Shown: positions 1 through 7,889, counted from the stretch's first letter. The stretch is DNA of 24,968 bases from Sedimentisphaerales bacterium (GCA_016928975.1 JAFGJR010000319.1:1-24968), one strand, 5' to 3'. Notes: a model not told the origin generated them from the sequence alone. Numbers and translations: made by a program.

Positions 1-120
1 ATCGAGACTGACCCGCAGGATGCGTACGCCTACTCCGACCGCGCCCGGTACTATGACCACATGCACGAGCGCAGCAAGGCAGAGGCCGACATGAGGCGGT
101 GGTCCGCCGCCGTGAGCGGC
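1..120 (+). pseudogene. Partial TPR-like fragment, cut by window edge
   Basis: The first 40 codons in frame 1 read like one tetratricopeptide unit: Asp-Pro-Gln-Asp-Ala-Tyr-Ala-Tyr, then Asp-Arg-Ala, a Tyr-Tyr pair, and a Lys-Ala-Glu-Ala-Asp helix. This resembles the last repeat of a TPR protein whose start lies outside the window. No stop codon follows in this frame before 1354, so the fragment runs openly into the next gene, which has its own ribosome site and signal peptide. Either the TPR gene lost its stop or ended by a frameshift (frame 3 has stops at 132 and 168), or the similarity is fortuitous. A single repeat is weak evidence, so the call is tentative. Confidence 0.35.
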
Positions 121-249
121 CGATTTCCGGGTGACTTCCGGCGTGTCCTCGACCTGCCTTTCGATGGTGAACTCGTCTTCTCTGCAGAAAGACCTGTCAA
201 TAACATGCCAATATTATCTATTGCCTTCGGGCAGAAAGGAAGGTGTGAA

Positions 250-1356
250 ATGAAGTTGTTTGAGATTCCGATGGTGGTAACGTCCCTGGTGGGCCTGGGT
301 TTCCTCGCAGGTCTCGACGCGCCGGCGCGGGCCGATTTCACTTTCGGCGAGCCGGTGGACGTCCAATCTGCTTTTCCTCTCCTCGACTTCGCGCTGACCG
401 ACGCTATCGCCTGTTTCTCCGCGGATGGCCTGGAAATGTACATCGACTCGTTCCGGGCCGGGGGACAGGGCCAAGACGATCTCTGGGTCTGCAAGCGGGC
501 CTCGCCGGAGGACGACTGGGGTCCTCCCGAGAATCTCGGGGCGACGGTCAACAGTGCACAGTCGGATTTCCGCCCGTCCCTCACGGCCGACGGTTTTGAG
601 CTCTATTTCTGCTCCACGCGCCCCGGAGGTCCCGGCAACGTCGATGTCTATGTGACCAAACGGGCAACCCGAAACAGTCCTTGGGGCCCGCCGACCAACC
701 TGGACGCGCCGGTGAACACCTCGGTCAACGACGGTATGCCTTCGGTGTCGTCGGACGGCTTGGAGCTTTACTTCCATTCGGCCCGCGCCGGCGGCTATGG
801 CGGCCTCGATCTCTACGTCAGCACACGTGCGACGACCCAGGACCTTTGGGGTGATCCGGTGAATCTCGGCCCGGCGGTGAATAGTCCCGGCCATGAGCGC
901 CTTCCGTTTCTTTCTCCGGACGGATTATTGCTCGTGTTCGACGATGCCGGTACGCGGCCCGGTGGCTATGGCGGCTGTGATTTGTGGATGGCGAGGCGGG
1001 CCAGCCGCTCTGCCCCTTGGGAGCCAGTGGTGAATCTCGGCCCCATGGTCAATGACCCAAATGATGCGAGGTGGGCTTGCCTTGCTCCCGACGGTTCCGG
1101 CCTGTACTTCCTGCGGATCTCGATCTCCGGCGACATTTGGATGGAAATGAAGGCACCGATCCTCCCCATCGTGGACTTCAACGCCGACGGGAAGGTGGAC
1201 CTGGACGACCTGAGGCTGCTGATCGACAACTGGGGCACGGACAACACGCTCTACGACATCGGTCCGATGTGCTGGGGCGACGGCAAGGTGGACATCGAGG
1301 ACCTGAAGGCCTTCACCGCCGAGTGGGAGAAACAGAACCCACCGGCGCAGCCGTAG
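250..1356 (+). CDS. Secreted PD40 beta-propeller protein with C-terminal dockerin-like domain
   Basis: A 368-residue exported protein. Residues 1-29 form a signal peptide ending near Ala-Arg-Ala. Residues 50-300 carry five PD40/WD40-like blades, each with a Ser/Ala-x-Asp-Gly-hydrophobic-x-hydrophobic-Tyr-Phe pattern followed by an Arg-x-Gly-Gly, Asp-Leu-Trp/Tyr-Val stretch and a Trp-Gly-Pro-Val-Asn-Leu-Gly-Pro-x-Val-Asn linker. Residues 308-360 contain two calcium-loop motifs (Asp-Phe-Asn-Ala-Asp-Gly-Lys-Val-Asp and Gly-Asp-Gly-Lys-Val-Asp-Ile-Glu-Asp), the planctomycete dockerin-like tail. The start at 250 is preferred over the upstream in-frame ATG at 61 because AAAGGAAGG lies just before it and the signal peptide begins there. 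It probably acts outside the cytoplasm as a binding or scaffold module; the ligand is unknown. It converges on dnaK. Confidence 0.85.
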   Translation: MKLFEIPMVVTSLVGLGFLAGLDAPARADFTFGEPVDVQSAFPLLDFALTDAIACFSADGLEMYIDSFRAGGQGQDDLWVCKRASPEDDWGPPENLGATVNSAQSDFRPSLTADGFELYFCSTRPGGPGNVDVYVTKRATRNSPWGPPTNLDAPVNTSVNDGMPSVSSDGLELYFHSARAGGYGGLDLYVSTRATTQDLWGDPVNLGPAVNSPGHERLPFLSPDGLLLVFDDAGTRPGGYGGCDLWMARRASRSAPWEPVVNLGPMVNDPNDARWACLAPDGSGLYFLRISISGDIWMEMKAPILPIVDFNADGKVDLDDLRLLIDNWGTDNTLYDIGPMCWGDGKVDIEDLKAFTAEWEKQNPPAQP

Positions 1357-1378
1357 GCTTGGGGGCTACGCCAGGATC

Positions 1379-1400
1379 GGGCAGGCACAGGGGCCTGCCC
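1379..1400. terminator. Hairpin, 8-bp stem, between convergent genes
   Basis: GGGCAGGC (1379-1386) pairs perfectly with GCCTGCCC (1393-1400) around a 6-nt loop. It sits just past the propeller gene stop. No T-run follows, so it may be a dispersed palindromic element rather than a classical terminator. The 12-mer CTGCCCCTACAG at its right edge recurs at 5724-5735. Confidence 0.45.
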
Positions 1401-1411
1401 CTACAGACTAC

Positions 1412-1440
1412 GGGCCGGCGGTCAACGGAGCCGCCGGCCC
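1412..1440. terminator. Perfect 10-bp GC hairpin, likely bidirectional terminator
   Basis: GGGCCGGCGG (1412-1421) and CCGCCGGCCC (1431-1440) form a perfect stem around a 9-nt loop. It lies between the converging propeller and dnaK genes, 24 bases beyond the dnaK stop. It has no U-tract on either strand, so intrinsic termination is inferred from position and stem strength. Confidence 0.5.
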
Positions 1441-1463
1441 GGGATTTGTGTGGGTGGGGGAGG

Positions 1464-3389
1464 TTACTTGGCCTCGAATTCGGCATCGATGACGTCGTCG
1501 CCGGGGCCCTTGCGCCGGACCTCGGATTCCGGAGGCGGGGTCTGCTTGGCCTGTTCTGCGGAGGCGGCCTGTTTCTTGGCGGCCTCCTCGTACAGCGCCT
1601 TGCCCAACTCCTGGGTGGCGTCGTTGAGGTTGTCGATGGCTCTTCGGATCGCGGCGGGGTCTTCGCCTTTGCTTACATCCTTGAGGTTGTTGACGGCGCT
1701 TTCGATCTTGCCGCGTGTCTCGGCGGAGACCTTGCCGCCGTGCTCTTTCAGCGTCTTCTCGGTCGAGTAGATCAACTGGTCCGACTGGTTTTTCAGATCG
1801 ACGACCTGTCGTCGCTTCTTGTCCTCCTCGGCGTGGGATTCGGCGTCGCGGGTCATCTTCTTGATCTCGTCGTCGCTCAGACCCGAGCTGGACTTGATCT
1901 CGATGGACTGTTGCTTGCCGGTGCCGAGGTCCTTGGCGGAGACGTGCAGAATCCCGTTCGCGTCGATGTCGAAGGCGACCTCGATCTGGGGAATGCCGCG
2001 CGGTGCCGGCGGGATGTCGGCCAACTGGAACCGGCCGAGCGTGCGGTTGTCCCGGGCGAACTCGCGCTCGCCTTGCAGGACGTGAATGTCCACCGTCGTC
2101 TGACCATCGGCGGCTGTGGAGAAGATCTCCTTCTTGCTCGTCGGGATCGTCGTATTGCGGTCGATCAGCTTGGTCATGACGCCGCCGAGGGTCTCGACGC
2201 CGAGCGATAGCGGCGTGACGTCCAGCAGCAGGATGTCCTTGACGCCGACGTCGCCCATCAGCACGGCGCCCTGAATGGCGGCGCCCAGAGCGACGACCTC
2301 GTCGGGGTTGAGGCTCTTGTTCGGCTCTTTGCCGAAGATCTCCCTGGCGATCCGGTCGACCTTCGGGATTCTCGTGGAGCCGCCGACGAACAGGACTTCG
2401 GCGATTTCCGCCGGTCGCAGCTTGGCGTCCTCGATCGCGCGATGGCAGGGGGCCTTGAGTCGCTCGAAGACGTGGTCGCACAGGGACTCGAATCTGCTTC
2501 GGGTGATCGAGATTTGCAGGTGCTTGGGCCCGCTCTGATCGGCCGTGATAAACGGCAGGTTCACGGTCGTTTCTAATTGCGAGCTCAGCTCGATCTTGGC
2601 CTTCTCCGAGGCCTCGACCAGCCGTTGATGAGCCATCGGGTCCTGCAGCAGGTCGATGCCCTCTTTCTTGCGGAATTCCTCGGCGAGGTAGTTGACCAGC
2701 ACCGCGTCCAGATCGTCGCCGCCCAAGTGCGTGTCCCCGTTGGTGCTGAGCACCTCGAAGACGTTGTCCCCAATATCGAGAATCGAGATATCGAACGTGC
2801 CGCCGCCGAAGTCGAAGACGGCGACCTTCTCGTTTCGCTTTTTCTCCAGGCCGTACGCCAGAGCCGCCGCCGTAGGCTCGTTGATGATGCGCTCCACCTT
2901 GAGCCCGGCGATCGTCCCGGCGTCCTTCGTCGCCTGACGCTGCGCGTCGTTGAAGTACGCAGGCACAGTGATGACGGCCCGGTCCACCTTCTCGCCCAAG
3001 TAGGTCTCCGCCGTCTTCTTGAGGTCTTGCAGGATCATGGCGGAGATTTCCGGCGGCGTATACAGCTTGCCCCGGATCTCGACCTTGACCAGCTCCTCCG
3101 GACCGCCGACGACCTTGTACGGCACGAGCTTCTCTTCCTCGGCGACCTCGCTGCTGCGACGGCCCATGAATCGCTTGATGGAATATACGGTGTTCTCCGG
3201 ATTCGTCACCTGCTGGTGCTTGGCGAGCTGGCCGACGAGGATTTCCCCTTTATCGGTGAAGCCGACCACGGAGGGGGTGAGCCGCGAGCCGGATGCGTTG
3301 ACCAATACCTTGGGAGCCGAGCCCTCCATCACAGCCACCACAGACAACGTCGTACCGAGGTCAATTCCGATGATTTTGTTGCTTGCCAT
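1464..3389 (-). CDS. dnaK: Molecular chaperone DnaK (Hsp70)
   Basis: A 641-residue Hsp70, the usual DnaK length. It binds unfolded peptides in an ATP-driven cycle in the cytoplasm with DnaJ and GrpE, neither of which is encoded here. Visible landmarks are the phosphate-1 loop (Ile-Gly-Ile-Asp-Leu-Gly-Thr-Thr, residues 7-14), the [10 protein letters not shown] block (139-148), the phosphate-2 block FDFGGGTFD (192-200), the adenosine motif [10 protein letters not shown] (335-344), the linker [14 protein letters not shown] (387-400), and a beta-type substrate domain followed by a charged helical lid ending Asp-Asp-Val-Ile-Asp-Ala-Glu-Phe. The residue after Gly-Thr-Thr is Leu, where Asn is usual in bacterial DnaK. 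The start at 3389 follows AAAGAAAGGGCG; 54 upstream in-frame codons are not DnaK-like. The gene stands alone, with a sigma-54-type promoter about 100 bases upstream. Confidence 0.97.
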   Translation of the reverse strand: MASNKIIGIDLGTTLSVVAVMEGSAPKVLVNASGSRLTPSVVGFTDKGEILVGQLAKHQQVTNPENTVYSIKRFMGRRSSEVAEEEKLVPYKVVGGPEELVKVEIRGKLYTPPEISAMILQDLKKTAETYLGEKVDRAVITVPAYFNDAQRQATKDAGTIAGLKVERIINEPTAAALAYGLEKKRNEKVAVFDFGGGTFDISILDIGDNVFEVLSTNGDTHLGGDDLDAVLVNYLAEEFRKKEGIDLLQDPMAHQRLVEASEKAKIELSSQLETTVNLPFITADQSGPKHLQISITRSRFESLCDHVFERLKAPCHRAIEDAKLRPAEIAEVLFVGGSTRIPKVDRIAREIFGKEPNKSLNPDEVVALGAAIQGAVLMGDVGVKDILLLDVTPLSLGVETLGGVMTKLIDRNTTIPTSKKEIFSTAADGQTTVDIHVLQGEREFARDNRTLGRFQLADIPPAPRGIPQIEVAFDIDANGILHVSAKDLGTGKQQSIEIKSSSGLSDDEIKKMTRDAESHAEEDKKRRQVVDLKNQSDQLIYSTEKTLKEHGGKVSAETRGKIESAVNNLKDVSKGEDPAAIRRAIDNLNDATQELGKALYEEAAKKQAASAEQAKQTPPPESEVRRKGPGDDVIDAEFEAK

Positions 3390-4027
3390 GTCTGACGCCC
3401 TTTCTTTGCACTGAAGTTGGCATCTGGCGATTGGCCTATTCCTCTTCGCTGGGCCAACGACACACAAAACGTCTATTTGTGCGCACGGGGTTGCAAAACT
3501 CGTGCCAGCCACCGCACAAACGGACGACCTTATGCTAACCGCTTGTAGCAAAAGCAGTTAAGCACTCTCACTCTCCCCCACGGGCGGGCACACCAACGTG
3601 GTGGTCGCTCCACGCCGTGCCATTTTGGCAGGCTGCTCCCGGTCCCCGTGGCCCCAGGCCTCCCGTCACTCGCGCGTCAACGTGGCCACACGATATACTG
3701 CTCTCGGCGTGGTTGCTGTGACTATCGTCTGCCATGCCTGACACGGGGAGCATGCCACTGTAGTCGTACCTGTCTTCGTACAACTGCTTGAACACGGGCC
3801 AGTCGATCCGAACGTTGCCGCACGCCGCATAAGATGACGACAGGGTTTCCAGCCTGCTGAACGCCCCCCTCGCTGCCGTCGAGAGAAATCTACACTCCTA
3901 CAGGAGGACAGACTGCCGCGGCGCCGCATGGGGCGCGAGCGTTGAGGCTTGACGTTGCGAGGCGATGGCGAGACAATGGCGGACTGTTCGGGCTTGGTCG
4001 TTCCTCATTTGCGAAGGAGTGTCGAAG
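3390..4027. other. Intergenic region between divergent dnaK and thuA-like genes
   Basis: About 640 bases. Apart from the sigma-54 site I see no promoter with convincing -35/-10 boxes and no complete CIRCE element. On the minus strand one frame stays open from about 3901 to 3568 and contains a protein-like stretch (Asn-Val-Arg-Ile-Asp-Trp-Pro-Val-Phe-Lys-Gln-Leu-Tyr-Glu-Asp-Arg-Tyr-Asp-Tyr). It has no good start codon or ribosome site and no family I recognise; it may be a gene relic. On the plus strand AGGAGG near 3903 is followed only by a five-codon ORF. Confidence 0.4.
3492..3508 (-). promoter_or_regulatory. Consensus sigma-54 (-24/-12) promoter for dnaK
   Basis: Read on the minus strand the site is CTGGCACG-AGTT-TTGCA. 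It matches all 13 specified positions of the established RpoN core (YTGGCACG-N4-TTGCW), with the invariant GG and GC separated by exactly 10 bases. It points at dnaK; the predicted transcript would start near 3480 and carry a leader of about 90 bases. The match and spacing are seen directly. Use of the promoter in the cell is inferred. Confidence 0.7.
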
Positions 4028-5059
4028 ATGACCATCGGATTCGATCTGCGGACGTTGATGGCGGCGATTGTACTTTCTGCCGCGACGGCAACCGTCCCAG
4101 CGGCGGAGCCGCCCTGGGTGGTGTATCAGGGCGGCGCGGGGCCGGGACAAGGCAAGCATATTGTGTTCGTCACCGGCGACGAAGAGTACCGTTCCGAGGA
4201 ATCGATGCCCATGTTGGCCAAAATACTGGCGGTCCATCACGGCTTCAAGTGCACCGTGCTGTTCGCGATCAACAAAGAGACCAGCCAGATCGACCCGGTG
4301 ACGCTCGACAACATCCCCGGGCTTGAGGCCCTCGACACGGCGGACCTCATGGTTCTGTTCACCCGGTTTCGCGAGCTGCCCGACCAGCAGATGAAGCACA
4401 TTATCGACTACACGAATTCGGGCAAGCCGATCGTCGCGCTGCGCACGGCGACGCACCCGTTCAACTACGTCAAGCACAAGGACAGCCCCTATGCGAAATG
4501 GAGCTGGCAGAACAGGGACGCGGCGTTCAAAGGCGGTTACGGCCGGCAGGTGCTCGGCGAGACGTGGATCAGCCACTACGGCGATCACCAGAAAGAAAGC
4601 ACTCGCGGCACGATTGCCGACGGCATGGAGAACCACCCGATCGTCCGGGGCGTCGGCACGATCTGGGGCCCGTCCGATGTGTACGGGCTGACGACCCTTC
4701 ACGGCGACTGCAAGCCGGTCATCATGGGTCACGTCCTGTCCGGCATGAATCCAGACGACCCGGAGAGCACAAGCAAGAAGCCCCTGCCGGTCGCCTGGAT
4801 CAAGGGCTACAACGGTGACAGCGGCAAGACCGCGCGGGTCTTTGTGACCACGATGGGCCACGCAGGCGATCTCAAGGACGCCAACCTGCGCAGGCTGCTC
4901 GTCAATGCCTGCTACTGGGCTCTGGGCCTGGACAACCAGATCACGCCGCAAAGCAGCGTGGACATTATAGGTCTGTACGATCCCTTCCCCATCGGCTTTG
5001 CCGGATTCAAGAAAGGCCTCACCCCCGCTGACCACACGCTGCCAACCCCGGTCAGATAG
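4028..5059 (+). CDS. Secreted ThuA-domain (class I amidotransferase-fold) protein
   Basis: A 343-residue protein with a signal peptide (residues 1-26, ending Val-Pro-Ala-Ala). The rest is a ThuA-like, glutamine-amidotransferase-related fold. It opens with Ile-Val-Phe-Val-Thr-Gly-Asp-Glu-Glu-Tyr-Arg-Ser-Glu-Glu-Ser-Met-Pro-Met-Leu, followed by Ala-Asp-Leu-Met-Val-Leu-Phe-Thr-Arg, Lys-Pro-Ile-Val-Ala-Leu-Arg-Thr-Ala-Thr-His-Pro-Phe, and Arg-Val-Phe-Val-Thr-Thr-Met-Gly-His near the end. Secreted ThuA-domain proteins are abundant in Planctomycetota and are usually linked to sugar metabolism, but the reaction is not established. The start at 4028 follows GAAGGAG (4013-4019); the in-frame ATG at 3965 lacks a ribosome site and would bury the signal peptide. 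It converges on dgkA with only 21 bases between the stops. Confidence 0.88.
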   Translation: MTIGFDLRTLMAAIVLSAATATVPAAEPPWVVYQGGAGPGQGKHIVFVTGDEEYRSEESMPMLAKILAVHHGFKCTVLFAINKETSQIDPVTLDNIPGLEALDTADLMVLFTRFRELPDQQMKHIIDYTNSGKPIVALRTATHPFNYVKHKDSPYAKWSWQNRDAAFKGGYGRQVLGETWISHYGDHQKESTRGTIADGMENHPIVRGVGTIWGPSDVYGLTTLHGDCKPVIMGHVLSGMNPDDPESTSKKPLPVAWIKGYNGDSGKTARVFVTTMGHAGDLKDANLRRLLVNACYWALGLDNQITPQSSVDIIGLYDPFPIGFAGFKKGLTPADHTLPTPVR

Positions 5060-5080
5060 GCCGCCGAGCGCCCGTCTTGT

Positions 5081-5557
5081 TCACCACAGCAGCCGGGTAA
5101 CGAAGTCCAGAAGGTGCGGACCGAGGACCAACAGGCCGATGCAGACAGAGCCGACCGCAGAGATCAACACGCCGCCGGCGGCCACGTCCTTGGCGTTCTT
5201 GATCAACGGATGAAACTCTCGCGAGGCGGCGTCGGCCAGGAACTCCAGCGCGGTGTTCAACGCCTCAGCCGTCCAAACGGCCATGATCGCCAGGACGATC
5301 CAGCACCACTCGCCCGCCGACAGGCGCATCAGGCCACCGGTCACAAGGACACAGAAGGAGGCGAAGGCGTGCAGCCACGCGTTGTGCTGGGACCTGAGCA
5401 TCATGCCAATGCCGTGAATGGCATACCGGAAGCTCTTGAGCCTGCCCTCAATGGTGAACGGGCCGTTGCCATCTGCCCTGTCCTTCGGCGTCGGATCGCC
5501 CGCCGCATTCTCCGCTGGCTTGTCCATAACAACCGTCTGTTCGCTGTACCGTATCAT
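5081..5557 (-). CDS. dgkA: Diacylglycerol/undecaprenol kinase family membrane protein
   Basis: A 158-residue integral membrane lipid kinase that phosphorylates diacylglycerol or undecaprenol. The core starts at Ser-Phe-Arg-Tyr-Ala-Ile-His-Gly (42-49), continues Arg-Ser-Gln-His-Asn-Ala-Trp-Leu-His-Ala, and holds the signature Glu-Ala-Leu-Asn-Thr-Ala-Leu-Glu-Phe-Leu-Ala-Asp (98-109) and Ala-Lys-Asp-Val-Ala-Ala-Gly (122-128). Three hydrophobic helices are visible (about 62-80, 84-104 and 126-150). The Glu-x-x-Asn-Thr-Ala and Lys-Asp-Ala/Val-Ala-Ala-Gly motifs bind Mg-ATP in this family. The roughly 35-residue polar N-terminus is longer than usual. ATG 5557 was chosen; TTG 5578 and ATG 5527 are in frame, and none has a strong ribosome site. 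By length and motifs the Gram-positive-type undecaprenol kinase activity is as likely as the E. coli-type activity. Confidence 0.9.
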   Translation of the reverse strand: MIRYSEQTVVMDKPAENAAGDPTPKDRADGNGPFTIEGRLKSFRYAIHGIGMMLRSQHNAWLHAFASFCVLVTGGLMRLSAGEWCWIVLAIMAVWTAEALNTALEFLADAASREFHPLIKNAKDVAAGGVLISAVGSVCIGLLVLGPHLLDFVTRLLW

Positions 5558-5881
5558 GGTGGCCCCCGAGCAGCGCAATGTATCCCTAACACCTCTCGGA
5601 CACTACCTGCGTTATATCGGCCGGTGGAGCCACTATCTTGAGCCGCCGACGTCCCTCCCATATCCCTCCAGTATACCTCTTGCCGGGCGGTGAAGCCATG
5701 ATTCCGCAGGATTTCACTGCAAGCTGCCCCTACAGGCGCGGTCGGCCGCTCAGCAACACCCACCTCCCAGCCTTCTCCAGAGCTTCCACACGACCCCGGT
5801 CCGTGTCGTTGTGGGGCCCTCGCAATCCGGTCGGCGACGTGATAGACTACCGCGACGACAATAGATGAGCCGGGAGGTCAC
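5558..5881. other. Intergenic region between divergent dgkA and kinase gene
   Basis: About 320 bases with no supported gene. It includes the 12-mer CTGCCCCTACAG (5724-5735), shared with the hairpin downstream of the propeller gene near 1394-1405, which hints at a decayed copy of a dispersed intergenic element. GGGAGGT (5872-5878) is the ribosome site of the next gene. I see no convincing promoter hexamers. Confidence 0.4.
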
Positions 5882-6784
5882 GTGAGAACGCAGGCCAAGA
5901 ACGAGGTGGAGCCAATCGCCGGCGGCTGGCCGGGCCACCCGGAACACGCGGGGCGGGTCGCCCGCTGGTTTGCCTCGTGCTTCTACGCCTGTGGACGAGA
6001 CGGCTTGCCAGCGGCGATCGAGTATGATGGAAGGCGACACGTCCTGGTGAAGGTGCTCAAGCATGACTTCATGGCCGGCACGGGCTTGTATGAGAGGGCC
6101 GATGTGGAGACGGCCGGTCCCCGCAGAATCGTCTGCAAGATCAACCGGCGGATGCATTTCTGCTTCGTTCCCCTGGCTTGGCTGGGCCGAGTCGTCACCC
6201 ACAATGAGGTCTGCAATCTGATGCGGTGCGATGGCATCCGCGGCGTCCCACGCCTGCTCGCACGCGCTGGTCCGGCCATCTACCTGTATGAGTACATCGA
6301 AGCAACGAGCCTGGATCGCAAACCGCCCGTTCCACCCCGGTTTTTCGAGGAGCTCTTGGCCGTGCTCCAACAAATCCACGCGCGCGGGCTCGTCCACTTT
6401 GACCTCCACAAGCGCGGCAACCTGCTCGTCGATAGCGACGGCCGACCCTGGATCATAGACTTCCAGCTCTGTACCTACATTCCGGAGCGGTGTCTGCTAT
6501 CTCGGCGGCTCTCGACCCGCCTGCGCCGCCGGCTCCAGAGCTATGACCTCTACCACCTGTACAAGCACAAGCGCCGCTTCCAGCCGACCGGCCTGACCGA
6601 GCAGGAGGAACGTCTCTCAAGAGACAACAGCTTGCCCCTGCGCCTCCACCGTGCCGTCGCCCGGCCGATCAAGCACGTTCGGCGTTGCTGTCTGGGGTAC
6701 CTCCACGCCAAGGGTATTCTTGCAGACAGCTCCGCCGCGCAACCTCACATGGAAACCGACCCCACCCGCTGGGCAGACCCATGA
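5882..6784 (+). CDS. Small protein-kinase-fold protein, Kdo/WaaP or RIO-like
   Basis: A 300-residue soluble protein with the core of a eukaryotic-like kinase fold. It has the lysine strand Arg-Arg-Ile-Val-Cys-Lys-Ile (Lys86), a possible alpha-C Glu near 109, the catalytic loop His-Phe-Asp-Leu-His-Lys-Arg-Gly-Asn (172-180) and Trp-Ile-Ile-Asp-Phe-Gln (190-195), where Gln replaces the Gly of Asp-Phe-Gly. No glycine-rich loop is obvious. The Asp-Leu-His and Ile-Asp-Phe pattern and the basic C-terminal tail resemble lipopolysaccharide-core kinases (Kdo/WaaP family) and RIO-type kinases. The substrate could be lipid A-core sugar or protein and cannot be told from sequence. The GTG start at 5882 is supported by GGGAGGT four bases away. 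No glycosyltransferases flank it, so a cell-envelope role is only suggested. Confidence 0.75.
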   Translation: MRTQAKNEVEPIAGGWPGHPEHAGRVARWFASCFYACGRDGLPAAIEYDGRRHVLVKVLKHDFMAGTGLYERADVETAGPRRIVCKINRRMHFCFVPLAWLGRVVTHNEVCNLMRCDGIRGVPRLLARAGPAIYLYEYIEATSLDRKPPVPPRFFEELLAVLQQIHARGLVHFDLHKRGNLLVDSDGRPWIIDFQLCTYIPERCLLSRRLSTRLRRRLQSYDLYHLYKHKRRFQPTGLTEQEERLSRDNSLPLRLHRAVARPIKHVRRCCLGYLHAKGILADSSAAQPHMETDPTRWADP

Positions 6785-6795
6785 CACCCCTGTTG

Positions 6796-6825
6796 GGGGC
6801 CATGGCCGCTGGCGGCGGAGGCCCC
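6796..6825. terminator. Nested hairpin between convergent genes
   Basis: Outer stem GGGGCC (6796-6801) pairs with GGCCCC (6820-6825). An inner GCCGC/GCGGC stem (6805-6809 with 6812-6816) stacks inside. It lies between the stops of the kinase gene (6784) and the nitroreductase (6828). There is no T-tract. Confidence 0.45.
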
Positions 6826-6827
6826 TC

Positions 6828-7553
6828 CTACGCCGGGACGCCGACAGCAGACATGTAGACAACGCTCTCGTCGGCCCCGTCCACCTCGAGCAACCGGTTC
6901 ACCTCGTCGTCAAGCAGGGCTCCGACCTGACAACTGCCCAGCCCCAGGCTAACCGCAGCGAGGGCCAGGTTCTCTGCGATATGACCGGCGTCAAGGTAGA
7001 CGTACCGATAGGCCCGCTCGCCGTACTTCCACTGAGACCTCGCGAAAATTGCCGTCCAGGCAAACACGGCCGCCGCTTCGCCGCACATCTCCTGCCCGAG
7101 CGCCGCCGCGACCGCGGCAACGCGCATATCCCCGCTACGGATCCGTTCCAGTTCGTGGTTGCGAATCCCGTAGTGGTACACTCCGGCCTCCAAGTCACGA
7201 ACCCGGTGGGCCACAATGTAGGTCTCAATAGGGTACAGAGCGCCCGCCGACGGGGCTGTGCGGAACTCGTAGCCTCGCTCGGTCCTCTGGATACCGGTCG
7301 AGGCCCAGATCAGATAGCTTAGCCGGTCCAAGCTGATGGACTCCGGCCGGAACCGACGGACACTCCTCCGCTCGTTCAGCACATCGTCAACAGTCCTCCG
7401 GCCTTCCACCTCCGGCGACGGCAGCACCACCTTAACACCCTCCGGATATGTCTTATATGGGTCCGGCCTCGCTGTCCAGCGCACCGGGGCGCGCTGAAGC
7501 TGATCCGCCCGATATTTGGTCTCCTGCTGAAACTTTTCCCCTATCCCACTCAT
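6828..7553 (-). CDS. SagB-type nitroreductase-family FMN dehydrogenase
   Basis: A 241-residue flavoprotein of the nitroreductase superfamily, closest in layout to SagB/ThcOx dehydrogenases. Seen directly: Glu-Arg-Arg-Ser-Val-Arg-Arg-Phe (61-68), the FMN-phosphate contact typical of the family; Pro-Ser-Ala-Gly-Ala-Leu-Tyr-Pro-Ile-Glu (101-110), the hallmark of the SagB subgroup; and Asp-Ala-Gly-His-Ile-Ala-Glu-Asn-Leu-Ala-Leu-Ala-Ala with Leu-Gly-Leu-Gly-Ser (188-207). SagB enzymes oxidise azolines to azoles in peptide natural products, but stand-alone genes like this one, with no YcaO cyclodehydratase or precursor nearby, are common and of unknown substrate. The start ATG 7553 follows AGGGCAGG; an in-frame extension to 7664 looks like untranslated leader. 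Confidence 0.88.
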   Translation of the reverse strand: MSGIGEKFQQETKYRADQLQRAPVRWTARPDPYKTYPEGVKVVLPSPEVEGRRTVDDVLNERRSVRRFRPESISLDRLSYLIWASTGIQRTERGYEFRTAPSAGALYPIETYIVAHRVRDLEAGVYHYGIRNHELERIRSGDMRVAAVAAALGQEMCGEAAAVFAWTAIFARSQWKYGERAYRYVYLDAGHIAENLALAAVSLGLGSCQVGALLDDEVNRLLEVDGADESVVYMSAVGVPA

Positions 7554-7701
7554 CAAACCTGCCCTCACGAAGAAACCGTCCCAAGACACACCGAGCGCCC
7601 GACGGCAAGAACCTCCGATCCTCACCACGATCCGCACCCCCATCATCCCACGAGACCACCCCAATGCAAGTCAAAACCCGCCATCCGCCATAAGGAGGAA
7701 A

Positions 7702-7809
7702 TTGCCATTCCTTGGGGGTGTACTTCTTCTAATAATAGACATTCCAATAGTAGTAGTATTAGTATTATGCGGCGTGGTACTGTTGCTTTCTTGGGTGGAC
7801 ACAACATAA
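7702..7809 (+). CDS. Candidate 35-residue hydrophobic membrane peptide
   Basis: AAGGAGG (7692-7698) stands three bases before a TTG codon that opens 35 sense codons and a TAA. The peptide is almost entirely hydrophobic: Met-Pro-Phe-Leu-Gly-Gly, then Val-Leu-Leu-Leu-Ile-Ile-Asp-Ile-Pro, then a Val/Leu-rich stretch with one Cys, ending Ser-Trp-Val-Asp-Thr-Thr. It would form one membrane helix, or two broken at Asp-Ile-Pro. The strong Shine-Dalgarno sequence and clean hydrophobicity argue for a real small protein. Against it are the short spacing, the TTG start and the AT-rich low-complexity codons (GTA, TTA, ATA) unlike the neighbours. The size is like KdpF-type subunits or type I toxins, but no family is recognised. 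Confidence 0.3.
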   Translation: MPFLGGVLLLIIDIPIVVVLVLCGVVLLLSWVDTT

Positions 7810-7889
7810 GGGCCATATCTGCAAGCAGATGCGCGCGATCCGGAGATTGAAGAGCTGTGGAAAAGTTGTCGCGCCGGGCGTTGCAATCC

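Noticed and set aside
3557..3572. CIRCE-like half site (TTAAGCACTC) upstream of dnaK
   Set aside because: The left arm has an extra base, the inverted right arm GAGTGCTAA is missing at the required 9-base spacing, and the site is outside the probable transcript.
6828..7553. SagB-type protein as part of an azole-peptide (RiPP) cluster
   Set aside because: No YcaO cyclodehydratase, precursor peptide or transporter is present on either side.
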